The notes: a model not told the origin generated them from the letters alone. DNA of 64,000 nucleotides from Cepaea nemoralis (GCA_014155875.1 JACEFZ010001371.1:750501-814500), one strand, 5' to 3'; numbered from the stretch's first letter, positions 21,049 through 32,018 are shown. Made by a program: numbers and translations.

Positions 21049-24000
21049 TGTGGAATGCGCCTGGCCCTGCAGCCAGCAGGGTTAGGATCGGCTAGCCTCT
21101 CCCAGGAGGGGTGAAGAGCGAAAATTAGTAGCCTGCCGATGACCCGCAGACTACACAAGTCAACCCCCACCTCCACGTGGTGCAGACCGGGCAACCATGA
21201 CCGCGAGGTCATGGGCTAACGGGGCTATGGCTCGCCATGGGGGATGGACTCCCTGTGGTCAGATTAGTGTCCTAAACCTGCGACTGGCCTAGCAAGCCGG
21301 CAGGGGATCTTCATACTGCTCGTAGAAAAACTAAGAAGTATAAACGGACTGACCCAAACGGCTATCGACCCGGCAATGTTAATGGACTACGAGATAGATC
21401 AGCGATTCAAAAAATAGGCACAATGAACGTCTGTGGTTTCAATAGTAAAGAAGAAGAGCTTATAGAAACAATGGAGAAGAGGAATATTGGTCTGATGGGA
21501 ATAGCGGACACCAGAACAAAAGGGAAAGGATGCAAGGAGCTCCACCGCAGTTACACGTTTGTTTACTCTGGAGTAGAACAGCAAGAAAGGGCAAGACATG
21601 GTGTGGGAATAGTCATCGAACCACGGCTAGCAAGAGCAATACTAGAAATAAAATATATATCAGAAAGAATCATAACAGTGAGAATAAATGAACAAACAAT
21701 CACAACATATGTACAGATATACGCACCATGTAATGCAAACAATAATGAGCAAGAATGCGAGGACTTCTACGAAGACATACATGATGTGCTAAATAAAATA
21801 GATAAGCAGGACAACATCATAGTTATGGGAGACTTCAATGCAAGACTAGGACATAACAGAGTGGGCATAGAAAAACACCTGGGAGCATTTGGAGATCAGC
21901 AAAATGAAAGGAATGATAACGGAAGTAGACTGATAGAGCTTTGCAGCCAACACGACCTCTATATAACAAACACATTCTATAAACATAAAGATTCGCAAGT
22001 ATACACCTGGTATAAATGGAACAATCTAGATACTAAAAGCCAAATTGATTTTATATTAACAAGAAATAACAGAAAGAGAAATATATTAGATGCAAGAGCA
22101 GTGCCCAATTTCAGTATAAACACAGATCATAAAGCAGTCGTTGCCACAATAAGAACCATTAGAAGAAGAAAACAAAGAGCAGGAAAATACATGCCATGCG
22201 AATCAGTAAACTTAAAAAACCTTAAAGACGAGGCAGTAAGGGAAAATTATGAGAAAGAACTAACTGAACTCTTTGTAAAATTACCTACGGAAAGAAAAAC
22301 AGTGGAAGAAGAATGGGAGATGTTCAAATCAAGCATTTTAAATACTGCAAAAATAACATGCGGAACCACGAAAAAACGCAAAACACGGATAAAGAAAATA
22401 ACAAGTTGGTGGAACGCAGAAGTAAAGAAAGCGGTAAAAGAAAAAAAGGAAAAATATAAAAAGTGGTTGAAGAGCAAACAGGAATGTGATTACAGAGAAT
22501 ACAGAATAGCGAGAAGACATGTGAGTAGAATAGTAAAGAGGGAAAAACAGAAAGACTGGGAAGAGTATGGAGAAACCCTAAATAAAAACTACAAGGAGGC
22601 AACCAGAAACTTCTACAAAAAGATAAGTGCAATCCGAACCAGAGGAGAACCCTTTGACCCAACTGAAATAATTAACAGCGAAAATGGAGAACCAATAAGT
22701 GAACAAAAACAGATCCTAATAAGATGGAAGCAGTATTTCGAACAACTTCTCAACATCCCATCAGATGTCACAGGAATTCAAGAGACCTACACAGATGTCA
22801 CCGAGGAACTAGAACCAGACATACTAAAAGAAGAAATTATAGAAGCCATCAGATTAGCCCCATTGAACAAATCACCAGGACAGGATGAAATACCAAATGA
22901 ACTAATTAAAGCAGCAAGGGAAGTAGGAACAGCTTGGCTACATAGACTATTCAACCATGTTTGGGTAGAACAACAGACACCACGAGACTGGGGAAACGCC
23001 ATAATTATCCCAATTTGGAAAAACAAAGGCAGCAAAAGAGATTGCACACAATACAGAGGCATTTCACTGTTGAGTCATACTGGGAAAATATTTTGCAAAA
23101 TTCTTGAAAAAAGATTACGAACTACTTTAGAACCCCAGCTAAGCGAAACGCAGCTTGGATTTAGGAAAAACAAAGGATGCACAGACGCCATTTTTGCTCT
23201 TAGACAACTTATAGAAAAATCAATTGAATTCAATGAAACACTCTACTTAGCCTTTGTTGACCAAGAAAAGGCATTTGATAGGGTAGATAGAAACAAGCTG
23301 TGGGAAATCCTTAAACAATATGGAGTGAGTACACATCTAACAAACCTATGTAGAAGTTTATACAACAACAGTGAATGCATAGTGAGAGCAACTGGAGGAC
23401 ACTCAGAACCCTTCACCATAAGATCTGGAGTACGACAAGGTTGTGTCCTGTCCCCTCTCTTGTTCATAACATATATAGACAACATATGTAAAGAAACCAG
23501 CCAAGAAGAGACAGCAAGAATACCGCATGACGAGAACACAGAAGAAGAACCATCTGCAAATCTAACCATTAGAGAACTCCTGTTTGCGGACGACCAAGCA
23601 CTAATAGCAAAATCAGAAGCTGAATTACAAGACCACATGAATAGTCTAAACGAAATGTGTAGGGAACATAACATGAAAATTAGCACAAGCAAAACAGAGG
23701 TAATGACTATAACTAAAGAAGAACAAACAGCAACAATTCACCTAAACGAACATCCCTTGAAACAAGTAAAGAGCTTCAAGTACCTAGGAAGTATAATATC
23801 ATCAAATGGCAGATCAGAAGACGAGATCGAAAATAGGTGCAATAAGGCAAATCAACTCATTGGACAAATGGCACCAATACTAAAGAACAAACATGTATCA
23901 ATAACTACTAAGAAAGCACTTTACAACACAATCTTCCTACCAACTCTGTGCTACCAATGCCAAACCTGGACAATGACAGAAAAAGAGAAAAGAAAAATCA

Positions 24001-24356
24001 CAACAACAGAAATGAGGTTCCTGAGAAGAATACTCAACGTATCAAGAAGAGATAAGATCAGAAATGAAGAAATCAGGACTAAAGTGGGGGTTAAAGCTGC
24101 TCTAGATTTTATTAGAAAGCAGCAAGTCAAATGGTTTGGCCATGCAAGTAGGCTACCAGTCAACAGCATGCCACAACAAGCAATGATGTACAGACCAGAT
24201 GGAAACAGAGGAAGAGGCCGACCACGTAAACGTTGGACGGAGGGAATAACAGAATCCATGGGAATGTCGATATACGAAGCCCATAACCGGGCACTCTCAC
24301 GAAGTTTATACTTCACCTCGACACCGCAAGGTACAAGAGGAACATGATGAGATGAG
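21049..24356 (+). mobile_element. LINE-H, full-length RTE-like retrotransposon (3308 bp)
   Basis: A GC-rich 5' UTR (21049-21422), one long ORF, a very short 3' region and a GATGAGATGAG tail are bounded by exact 9-bp direct repeats ACAACAATA at 21040-21048 and 24357-24365. The ORF is uninterrupted and all catalytic motifs are present, so this is a young and possibly competent copy. Two older minus-strand copies occur here (45545-49167 interrupted by hAT, and 51110-52605). The single-ORF architecture and RT/EN style fit the RTE-like group. Confidence 0.92.
21423..24347 (+). CDS. LINE-H ORF: endonuclease-reverse transcriptase, 974 aa
   Basis: Function: nicks target DNA and reverse-transcribes the element RNA at the nick. 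The EEP endonuclease spans residues about 1-240 with MNVCGFNS, MGDFNARLG (about 134-142), SQIDFIL (about 205) and NTDHKAV (about 232). The RT domain, about 480-800, has GFRKNKGCTDAIF, FVDQEKAFDRV (about 610), GVRQGCVLSPLLF (about 669) and the catalytic FADDQ (about 721). The C-terminus has YLGSIISSNGR, MRFLRRILNVSRRDKIRNEE and GRGRPRKRW. Length is normal for RTE-like proteins. I chose the ATG at 21423, but the frame stays open for 49 more codons upstream, to a TAA at 21273, without another ATG. The residue after FADD is Q rather than the usual small hydrophobic, which is mildly unusual. Confidence 0.95.
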   Translation: MNVCGFNSKEEELIETMEKRNIGLMGIADTRTKGKGCKELHRSYTFVYSGVEQQERARHGVGIVIEPRLARAILEIKYISERIITVRINEQTITTYVQIYAPCNANNNEQECEDFYEDIHDVLNKIDKQDNIIVMGDFNARLGHNRVGIEKHLGAFGDQQNERNDNGSRLIELCSQHDLYITNTFYKHKDSQVYTWYKWNNLDTKSQIDFILTRNNRKRNILDARAVPNFSINTDHKAVVATIRTIRRRKQRAGKYMPCESVNLKNLKDEAVRENYEKELTELFVKLPTERKTVEEEWEMFKSSILNTAKITCGTTKKRKTRIKKITSWWNAEVKKAVKEKKEKYKKWLKSKQECDYREYRIARRHVSRIVKREKQKDWEEYGETLNKNYKEATRNFYKKISAIRTRGEPFDPTEIINSENGEPISEQKQILIRWKQYFEQLLNIPSDVTGIQETYTDVTEELEPDILKEEIIEAIRLAPLNKSPGQDEIPNELIKAAREVGTAWLHRLFNHVWVEQQTPRDWGNAIIIPIWKNKGSKRDCTQYRGISLLSHTGKIFCKILEKRLRTTLEPQLSETQLGFRKNKGCTDAIFALRQLIEKSIEFNETLYLAFVDQEKAFDRVDRNKLWEILKQYGVSTHLTNLCRSLYNNSECIVRATGGHSEPFTIRSGVRQGCVLSPLLFITYIDNICKETSQEETARIPHDENTEEEPSANLTIRELLFADDQALIAKSEAELQDHMNSLNEMCREHNMKISTSKTEVMTITKEEQTATIHLNEHPLKQVKSFKYLGSIISSNGRSEDEIENRCNKANQLIGQMAPILKNKHVSITTKKALYNTIFLPTLCYQCQTWTMTEKEKRKITTTEMRFLRRILNVSRRDKIRNEEIRTKVGVKAALDFIRKQQVKWFGHASRLPVNSMPQQAMMYRPDGNRGRGRPRKRWTEGITESMGMSIYEAHNRALSRSLYFTSTPQGTRGT

Positions 24357-24365
24357 ACAACAATA

Positions 24366-24555
24366 AACCTTTCTGAACTATATTTATTTTATTTGATGTG
24401 TTGTTCAGCTTGAGACACATGTCAACGTGTACACATTGCTGTTAAACATTTCTTTAGCTTCGTGTAAATGTGACTATTGTGTCCTCTGTTCTACTCCTTC
24501 TTCCCCCATGTAGTGAGTCTAATAATACGAGCGTGTCAGATCCTGTGCAATAGAT
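24366..24555. other. Spacer, possible decayed LINE flank
   Basis: Nothing definite. It may be the downstream continuation of the RNase H-bearing fragment that begins at about 24560 on the minus strand. Confidence 0.35.
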
Positions 24556-24559
24556 AACA

Positions 24560-24840
24560 GTCCTCCTGTGATTGAACAGGTGACTCTCTAGGCATTTAAT
24601 TAAGTTTTACGTTTGGTATTATGTAACTGAAAAGTCTGATGGTTGTGCCCCAGCGCCTTTTTTCCCAGTTTGTCAGCCAGTTCATTTCGTGGTATTCCGC
24701 AATGGTATAGTCTGTACAATGTAATAGCACTATGTTGTTGACACATGTGTAGCATTCCATCTTGCTGTTTGGGTTGGATTTAAGTGCTTGTCTGTATGTA
24801 AATGTCAATTCTGTTTGCGGTATGTTGTTTATGGATATTC
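24560..24840 (-). pseudogene. RNase H fragment of a LINE
   Basis: With frame correction the minus strand reads LYHCGIPRNELADKLGKKG, recalling the conserved H-CG-PGNE-AD-LAK motif around the last catalytic H and D of LINE RNase H domains. Upstream codons are degenerate. The family is uncertain; it could be LINE-G or another RNase H-bearing group. Confidence 0.55.
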
Positions 24841-25094
24841 CTACAACATATCATCGATCTGACTGTTGATGAAAAGATGGTGTTAAAGAAAGCTTTATGC
24901 ACCCTATTATGCATTATCGGAGACTTTTGGCCAACGGTCTGGTGTTTCGATTAGCTTTTGCCTTTAATATTGGTATTGATTCTTGGCTTATCTTAACGAT
25001 TTTTTTTCATTATGAATATGACTTTTATATCTGTTGACTGGTTAGATTAAACGTGTATACATTTTCTTCAGAATAATCCTCGATCATACATTAA

Positions 25095-25562
25095 ATGTGA
25101 ATAGTAATGGTCCTATGACAGTTAACGGTGCTATCTGCTTTCTGTTAGCGCCGAATGTTCGGCGGCGCTCACCAAACCCGACACCCCACATTGTGCCAAC
25201 GGCTTCTGGCGAAGGAGTGCAATTGGGATGGTACAAGCCTTACTCTAGTGCAAGGAAATGCAACCTAAAGACTAAATGTCATGGCAGGGCAGACCAGGCC
25301 CTTGGTTGGCAATTGGTCTAGGATGGAAGCTCCGACAGGCGGACAGCTAGAGCATTGCTTTGCTGATCCGGCAGCTTCTGCAGCTGTCTTGTTCCAGACG
25401 TATTGGTGTTACCTTTTCTCTGGAGTAAACTAGACAGGTCGAAAGAAGGATCATGCTGCATGGGCAACACACGGTCTCTAAATTCAGCCCAGAATTGTTG
25501 TTATGGAGAGGTACTCCATGCTACAAACTATGGTCTGTCAAGACGGCAAGGTGCCAGTCAGT
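25095..25562 (+). mobile_element. Unassigned GC-rich element ending in a LINE-A-like 3' terminus
   Basis: The segment starts in a GC-rich stretch resembling LINE 5' UTRs (GGCGGCGCTCACCAAACCCG, CATGGCAGGGCAGACCAGG). It ends in GTCTGTCAAGACGGCAAGG, TGCCAGTCAGTCA, which matches the LINE-A 3' end at 3690-3722. There is no RT between them. It may be a short non-autonomous derivative of LINE-A or two adjacent fragments; one copy cannot decide. Confidence 0.45.
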
Positions 25563-25799
25563 CAATGGTCCTAACGTTTCACTTACCCACAGTAGATTAC
25601 TTCTGCGGGACATTTCCTTTTTGTGAGCGTAAATGCCTTTAATTGTATTTCTACTACTTCGTAGTATTGCAGTATACTCTCTTGGCTGCTGCTTGGGCAC
25701 AGGATCAAACATAAATTTATAGATCCACATCTGCAATGTACCTTATAGTCGTCCTTTGTTTACTTTGATATGTAAAGGCGAGTGAACTTGGTATCTGAG

Positions 25800-26048
25800 C
25801 AATTTTTATTTTTCTGAAGTCAGAATTGAATAACCAAGCTCTGGTTCCAGAACTGAGACTGATCTTTTCTCTAACATTTTTCGCCAGCTCTGTTTGCTCG
25901 GCAAATCCCTGTTCTTTTTTCCTATGGATGGAAAATCAACAAGGTACCATATCGCCCTGCATGCCCTATTTCTTATGCACCGAAGTGTGATGAGCATAGC
26001 CTCTTTTTGTGCGTTCGCTCCCTTTGAACTCAAGCGTAGTCCATACAC
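25800..26048 (-). pseudogene. LINE-G fragment (RT thumb region)
   Basis: The 80-codon minus frame contains KEAMLITLRCIRNRACRAIW and YLVDFPSIGKK. This matches the plus-strand LINE-G copy at 43055-43150 (MRIILGCTRDTSCVAMRYLL, DFPTMEHR). No further domains were found. Confidence 0.65.
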
Positions 26049-26079
26049 GTGCTATTACTTCTAGGGCACTCTACTGATT

Positions 26080-26310
26080 TCTGTTGTGTATTAGCTTTCC
26101 CTGTTACCAGTGTCTCTGGTCATTAAGCGAACCAACTCCGACTTCTGCGGTACTTGTAATTTATTTCCCCAAATCAAGGACGAAAAATCAACATTTTAGT
26201 CCAGCTGACCGGTGTAGGAGTTTAACCCACTACCTCGATATCAACACAGTTTATGAGCGATGGCTCCGATCCATTCGGCCACGCTTTGCGGACTTACACC
26301 CAGGTTAATC
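26080..26310 (-). mobile_element. tRNA-headed SINE (type 4)
   Basis: On the minus strand the head GCGTGGCCGAATGGATCGG (A-box-like) and GTAGTGGGTTAAACTCC (B-box-like) is followed by CACCGGTCAGCTGGACTAAA and a body reading AATTACAAGTACCGCAGAAG. The same head and body recur at 61117 (+), and a body piece recurs at about 38215. It ends in GGTAACAGGG. No clean TSD. Confidence 0.72.
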
Positions 26311-26319
26311 TCAATGACA

Positions 26320-26780
26320 TGTAAATGACATGGAGCAAACGTTGTACCCATGTCTGTGATCACAATCAGCACATCGATGTCATGTAAATGACATTGAGCA
26401 AACTGTGTACCCATGTCTGTGATCACAATCATCACATCGATGTCATGTAAATGACATGCAGCAAACTTTGCACCCACAAATTGATTTCATGTACATGACA
26501 TGCAGCAAACTTAATAACCATGTCTGTGATCACAATCACCACATCGATGTCATGTAAATGACATGGAGCAGTCTGTGTACCCATGTCTTTGATCACAATC
26601 ACCACATTGATTTCACGTAAATGACATGGAGCAAACTGTGTACCCATGTCTGTGATCACAATCACCACATCGATGTCATGTAAATGACATGCAGCAAACT
26701 GTGTACCCACAAATCGATGTCATGTACATGACATGCAGCAAACTAAATAACCATGTCTGTGATCACAATCACCACCTCAG
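26320..26780. repeat. 64-bp minisatellite rich in CATGT/ACATG palindromes
   Basis: CCATGTCTGTGATCACAATC recurs at about 26349, 26413, 26518, 26582, 26646 and 26752. The unit is 64 bp, with shorter 41-bp variants (CACAAATCGATGTCATGTAC). Every unit contains self-complementary words (TGATCA, CATGTAAATGACATG), so either strand could form hairpins. Confidence 0.9.
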
Positions 26781-26925
26781 ACTGACATTTTCTTATCATG
26801 TGATTTCTTCTATTCCCTGTTACGATCACATTTCAGTTTCAACTTAACACGGTTTGTGTAAGTTTCAAAGTTGTCTGATGTTAGAAGGTTTTTCATATCG
26901 TTGAATGCTGTGATATCGGTTCCTA

Positions 26926-26927
<2 letters not shown>

Positions 26928-26966
<39 letters not shown>
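26928..26966. repeat. (TCAA)n microsatellite
   Basis: About nine perfect TCAA repeats. It is probably the leftover tail of a minus-strand LINE with a (TTGA)n end, but no coding part adjoins. Confidence 0.9.
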
Positions 26967-26967
<1 letters not shown>

Positions 26968-27330
26968 ATCGTTGAACGTTACTGTTTGGCTTTTTCCTGT
27001 TTTTTTTTGTCCCACACATGACGTCTTCTGTTGCTAACTGCCATAGGTGTAAGGCTCTATTCGTTTGATAGAGTTTCATGTCGATGGTATTTTCAAAATA
27101 ACCTTAAGAAAAACACCCAATGTCAGAAAGACCCAGTTCTTTCATCCAGCCACGCCGTATTGTTGTAAGCACACGTCCTGGTATGTTTGCACATATTCTC
27201 TATGTACATATTAACCACGCATGACAATAATTGCACATGTTTTAGCGTCACGTTGTGTGTACAGGGGACAATATAACTTGACCTGAATTTGTTTGCCCTC
27301 CCGGATATATTTATGGACATACAGTTTATA
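26967..27330. other. Unassigned spacer
   Basis: No motif was recognised. It ends at the (TCAA)n tail of LINE-M. Confidence 0.35.
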
Positions 27331-30090
27331 TCAATCAATCAATCAGGTGCCGTCTCCGCAATGAAGGTTGACTGCAATGGATCTCCAACACTGTCTGTCT
27401 CTCGCCTTGACTGTACATTCTGTCAGGCTGATGTTCGTCCATCTCTTGATGTTATCCTCCCACTTGTATCGTTGTCTACCTCTTGCTCGCTTGCCCTCAA
27501 CCTTGCCTTCCAGTATGGTTTTTATAAGAGTATCATATCTTTTAACGTGGCCAAAATATTTCACTTGACTCCTCTTTATTTCTTTCATCAACTCTCTCTT
27601 CATTCCCAGGTTTTCTAGGACCTCTGCATTTGATTGTTTTTGTTTCCATGAAATACGACCTATTCGTCTGTTTATCCTCATCTCCAGGGCTTCTATGCGA
27701 CTTTCTAGTTGCTTGTTCAATGTCCAGGCTTCCGCGCCATACAGTAGCGTTGAATATACATAGCATTTGACAATTCTCATTGTCAATGCGTTATTAATCT
27801 CTCTAGATGTTAATACTGATTTCATGCCGTTGAAAGCCCTTTTGGCCATTCCTACTCTCTTTTTGATTTCCATTTCACTTCTGCCATCATCTGTTATTAT
27901 ATGTCCAAGATAAGAGAAACTTGTTACTTGTTCTAGTATCTGCCCGTTTACTGTGACGTTCGTTGATGACCTTTCCTTTTCACTGTTAATTATCATAGTA
28001 TTTTTTTTTTAAATGTTAATATCTAAGCCACATTCTGAACTGTGTCTGTTTACTTCTTCCACTAGGTCTTGCAATTCTTGCTCACTTTCTGCTAGTAACA
28101 CGGTATCGTCAGTATACCTAAGATTGTTTATGATTCTTCCATTGGTGTTGAGTCCAGGCATTGCAACTTGTTCAAAAATTCTTTCTGTGTATAGAGGCTT
28201 GGGGACAGTACACATCCCTGCCGTAATCCTCTTTTTATCTCTATAGGTGACGAATAGTTATTACCACATCTAATAAACGCCACTTGTTCCCGGTACAAGT
28301 TACTAATATGTCTGATGTCCATTCCGTCTACTCCTATATCTTGATGGCACGTAATTAGTCGTTCATGTTGTACTCTATCAAAAGCTCTCTTGTAGTCTAT
28401 AAAACAAACATATATACTTTTTTGAACTTCTATATATTTTTCAATTAACATCCTCAAACAGATAATTGCTTCTCTGGTGCCGCTGTTTTTGCGAAACCCA
28501 AATTGTTCTTCAGCTACTTCCTCATCTATTTTATGTTGAATTCTTTCTTGTATGACCTTGAGTAGAATCTTAGTTATGTAGCTCATTAAGCTAATAGTTC
28601 TGTAATCCTCACACTCAACAGCTCTTGGCTTCTTCGGTAGTGTGATGAAAATGGATGTTTTCAAATCCTTGAGGATGTACCCAGTATTATATATTACATA
28701 ATTCTGTGATAGTTTCAATGCCAAAGCTGGATAAGGATTTTATCATCTCTGTTGTTATCTTGTCAGGACCTGCAGCCTTTCCTTCTTTCATCTTTTTAAT
28801 AGCCTTTTCTACTTCAGCCGTTAGTATTGTTGGTCCATCTTGAGTATTATACAATGTTGGTCTATTGACCCTGTTCTCCCAGAATACATCTTCTGAGTAC
28901 TCTGTCCATCTTTTATTATGTCAGTGTTATTAATTATAATTTCTCCATTGTTTCCTCTGATACAACCGTTTCCTGTTATATTATATTTCTTCTTTGTAAA
29001 TCTTGTTATATGTTCATGTAATTCTTTCGAGTTGTGTTTTATTTCCAGATCCTCTATTTCTTTGCAATGTTTCTGCAGCCACTCTTCTTTGGCAACTCTG
29101 CACGATGTGACGGATTTCTCCATCTATTACTATATACTCTTGAGTATTCTTTGCTTTATTTCTTTGAGACATTTTACTCAAGATTTCATCTGTTATCCAT
29201 AATTGTTTTTTTTTCTTATTGATCTTCACTGGCAAGGTGGTATTTGCAATCTGAATACTTGTTTTTACACTTTCCCATTTTGTATTAATTTTATCCTCGG
29301 GATTTTCTCGTCGATATTGCTCCATACTTTCAATGATTAGCCCATCATATCTATTTTTGACTTCAACTAGGTATAGTTGACTTATTTCTGGTTGTTTCAA
29401 TGCCGATATATCTACTTGAGGTGTCTTCGATTTCCCTATTCCTGGGTTTTTAAGTTTTATTTGTAATTTTAAAACTACATGATTATCGTCAGAGTTGATA
29501 TCAGCACCAAGGTATGTTTTGGCATTTTTAACATTGTTTTTAAATCTATTTCTAATCATAATGTAGTCAGTCTGGTTTCTTGTTCTATCTCCAGGGCTTT
29601 TCCACGTATACAGTTTCCTAGGGTTATGTTGGAAAAATGTGTTGCAAACAAATAAGATTGTTTTCTTCACAGAACTGTATCAGCCGGTCTCCTCTGTCGT
29701 TTCTGTTTCCCATACCATTTTGCCCTACTATCTGCTTATATTTATTTTTTCCAACTTTTGCCTTCATGTCTCCCATGACAATTAGGACCTCTGATGATTT
29801 TACAACTTTCAGTGTTTGTTGTAGGTCTTCATAATATTCTTCCAGCTGTTCATCATTATAATCAGTTGTTGGAGCATATGTCTGAAGAATTACTATGTTG
29901 AACGGTCTTGCTTAATTTTGAGAAGTATCATCCTATCTTTATGAGTCCAGAATCCACTAATATTTTTCTCTAAATCTCGTTTTACTAAAATTCCTACTCC
30001 TCTCTCGTGATGATCTCCTCCTGAATTAATGAATACGTAATCTTCTCTCCTTATGTAACTTGTATTATGCCCTTCCTTATTCACTATAGG
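27331..30090 (-). pseudogene. LINE-M, RTE-like EN-RT copy with (TGAT)n tail
   Basis: Minus-strand order. EN: DYVFINSGGDHHERGVGIL (30084-29893), LIVMGDMKAKVGKN (about 29770) and RTRNQTDYIMIRNRF (29670-29014). RT: FGFRKNSGTREAIICLRMLI, YVCFIDYKRAFDRVQHERL and GLRQGCVLSPSLY (28724-28128). The catalytic RYTDDTVLLAES is at about 28110. The C-terminus is FSYLGHIITDDGRSEMEIKK, LLYGAEAWTLNKQ, QVKYFGHVKRYD and GKVEGKRARGRQRYKW (27996-27343), then (TGAT)n at 27345-27331. Several frameshifts break it. The RT motif is YTDD instead of YADD, and the EN aspartate motif reads GDMK for GDFN, so it is inactive. The 5' end is truncated near 30090. Confidence 0.9.
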
Positions 30091-30775
30091 AGTTGTCTCT
30101 TCCTTGTGAATATTTACAACAGGCTCATCTCCAGAGGACCAAGAATTACCCGTATCGCTTTTTTCTTATTGTTGAATTACCAATTCTGTCTTTGGGATAT
30201 TACATGGTGAGGTCCCAATCTCTTCCACGATGGCCAGCCATGTTCACTATCGCTGAACACGCCAGATGTGTGCCCACACACTCTGCTGTATTGCTTTCGA
30301 AGCCGTTGATCTATTTAGATTCACCCTACTTCACTCATGTATATTCACTGTGCAGACTTGAAGCATGTATGCTTCATGTGTATTTATATTCATATTTATA
30401 CATTAAGACGTGACGACAGAATGAGAAGAATAAAAAGATGAAAAAATGAAAGCAATGAAGAGAAAATAAAAATTGGAAACAATGCTCCTACTTACCGGAG
30501 TCACAGGATATCTCCGTGACTATATGTTGTGTTTTGTGTATGTGTTTGTTTGCTGATGAAGGCTAATCGCCGCAACGTCCTGTATGTGTCGCAATTCTGT
30601 TAAGTAAACCTGCACTACTTTGTGTCATTGTATATTGTTTACATTTTCATAGCTTTACGGCAGTTCCACCAAATGTTATTCTTACCAGAGTTGTGGATTG
30701 TGTCTGTGTTTTCGCGATTATGCCATGCGGCCTAGCCGTCCAGATATGTATCGTTATGCCTTGCCCTTGTTCTTT
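30091..30775. other. Unassigned spacer
   Basis: No TE protein was found. A stretch around 30570-30600 (GCCGCAACGTCCTGTATG) weakly resembles the SINE-1 core end but lacks its hairpin. Confidence 0.35.
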
Positions 30776-30905
30776 CCCTATCAACTTTGTCAGTTGTCAC
30801 CAAGTTTTCTAGTTTATTCCTCCTCACAGCGCGCCCAACACATATTGATTGCCTATGTCTAATTTCTCTATACAATTTACAGATTTCGTGTATTACATAC
30901 TTTTC
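30776..30905 (-). pseudogene. LINE-E fragment
   Basis: On the plus strand, GTTGTCACCAAGTTTTCTAG, TTTATTCCTCCTCACAGCGC and CCAACACATATTGATTGCC are the reverse complement of the LINE-E segment coding for IREIRRRQSNMFGHVMRRNK and LDNLVTTG (19095-19180). It is too short to give more. Confidence 0.6.
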
Positions 30906-31325
30906 GTCGGTGGTTTATGAGCTAGTGAAACGTAGTTTCATAATTCCCGTCATGCCGAGTCCATGGTTCGAAATCAATTGCTGCAGGCGATTTGGAATTG
31001 CAAAGCATGGCTTTCTTACATCTGTAAAGAAGGTAGTTTGCCATTGATTTCCTTCTTAGCAATGACGATACTGATCGATGACCGTAGGCATTGCCTCCCA
31101 GAACATAAAGAGGTCCTCTACCTACAGTCATAGAATTGGAGACCCTAACCTGCAACTAGCTGTCAGCTGCTCTTCAACTTCATCCACCACCTGCACAATT
31201 GGCTTCATGTAACCTTAATCGGGGGGATAACCGGGTACCCCACCTTGCCCAAGGGTGTCCAGTAGCGGAGGGAAGGAGGCATCTTACTTCTCCTTTAATA
31301 GGGATACCCTTATATCGCCACCTAC
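30906..31325. other. Unassigned spacer
   Basis: It contains CCTGCAGGCGATTTG-type and CCGGGTACCCC patches but nothing identifiable. Confidence 0.35.
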
Positions 31326-31515
31326 TTAATAAGATGAAATAAATTGGAGAACTTGTTGACACGTGGCAATATTGAGGGTTAAAGAACAAAGGGAAGACAG
31401 AGAGGTAAATACTTGGATGGCTTGGCCACGTGATATGGTCGAGACAAGAACACGGAGCTGATCCACGACTCTGGTGATCGTGCGAGATGGCATGGCGAAT
31501 GATGATGATGATAAT
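31326..31515 (+). pseudogene. LINE-E 3' fragment with (GAT)n tail
   Basis: The plus strand reads KLENLLTRGNIEG-like, RYLDGLATWYGRDKNTELIH-like and DSGDRARWHGE-like after frame correction, and ends in GATGATGATGAT. It lacks everything upstream of the last ~60 codons. Confidence 0.72.
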
Positions 31516-31526
31516 TTGGAAATAGA

Positions 31527-31676
31527 CCGATTTACTTTGATGTCGACGGTCTGAAGCCTAGGCCGCTCAGAAAGCAATGGCAAACTACTGAACTAACATT
31601 GCTAGTACATCACAAATAGCCATTAAATGCTGGGGTTCATTACAACGTCCTGTAAAGGACATACAGCTAACTTGAT
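31527..31676 (+). mobile_element. SINE-1 copy (headless)
   Basis: GCCGCTCAGAAAGCAATGGC, AAACTACTGAACTAAC and TACAACGTCCTGTAAAGGAC show the conserved core. The terminal hairpin here has a 5-bp stem, GTCCT-GTAA-AGGAC. The tRNA-like head is not recognisable. Confidence 0.75.
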
Positions 31677-31974
31677 ATAGTTCGTGCTTTATATATAACG
31701 GAGCTGTGTTTCTATTGCAGCAATCCTCTACAGTGGAGAATTCTGGACGACAACAAGATTCCATACAGAACAGACGAATGGAGGGGACCACAGGTAATAA
31801 ATACATAAGTGACCCACTCATACAGTCATTAATCAAGAATCTAGACAAACTTATTTGTCCACATTTGTGCATAACACTAAACTTGTTTCGCTTTTAGCAA
31901 CAATAAAATGGGAGATGGACGGTTAGTGTTAGCTGTTATAATAGAATGGATAATAGGGTGGTTAAATTAAGAAT

Positions 31975-32018
31975 AGATTAGAAGCAACAATGACGTTCCG
32001 GAGACGAATGCTGTCTAC
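31975..32018 (+). pseudogene. LINE-F/E-like RT scrap
   Basis: GAAGCAACAATGACGTTCCG GAGACG translates EATMTFRRRM, the usual LEAxEMWFxRRM block of RTE-like LINEs in plus orientation. It ends where minus-strand LINE-E sequence (CTCTAATCAGTTTACGG) begins. Confidence 0.5.

Noticed and set aside
30553..30600. Hammerhead-ribozyme-like CTGATGA motif
   Set aside because: CTGATGA is followed by a short possible stem, but the GAAA box is GCAA and the closing stems do not pair.
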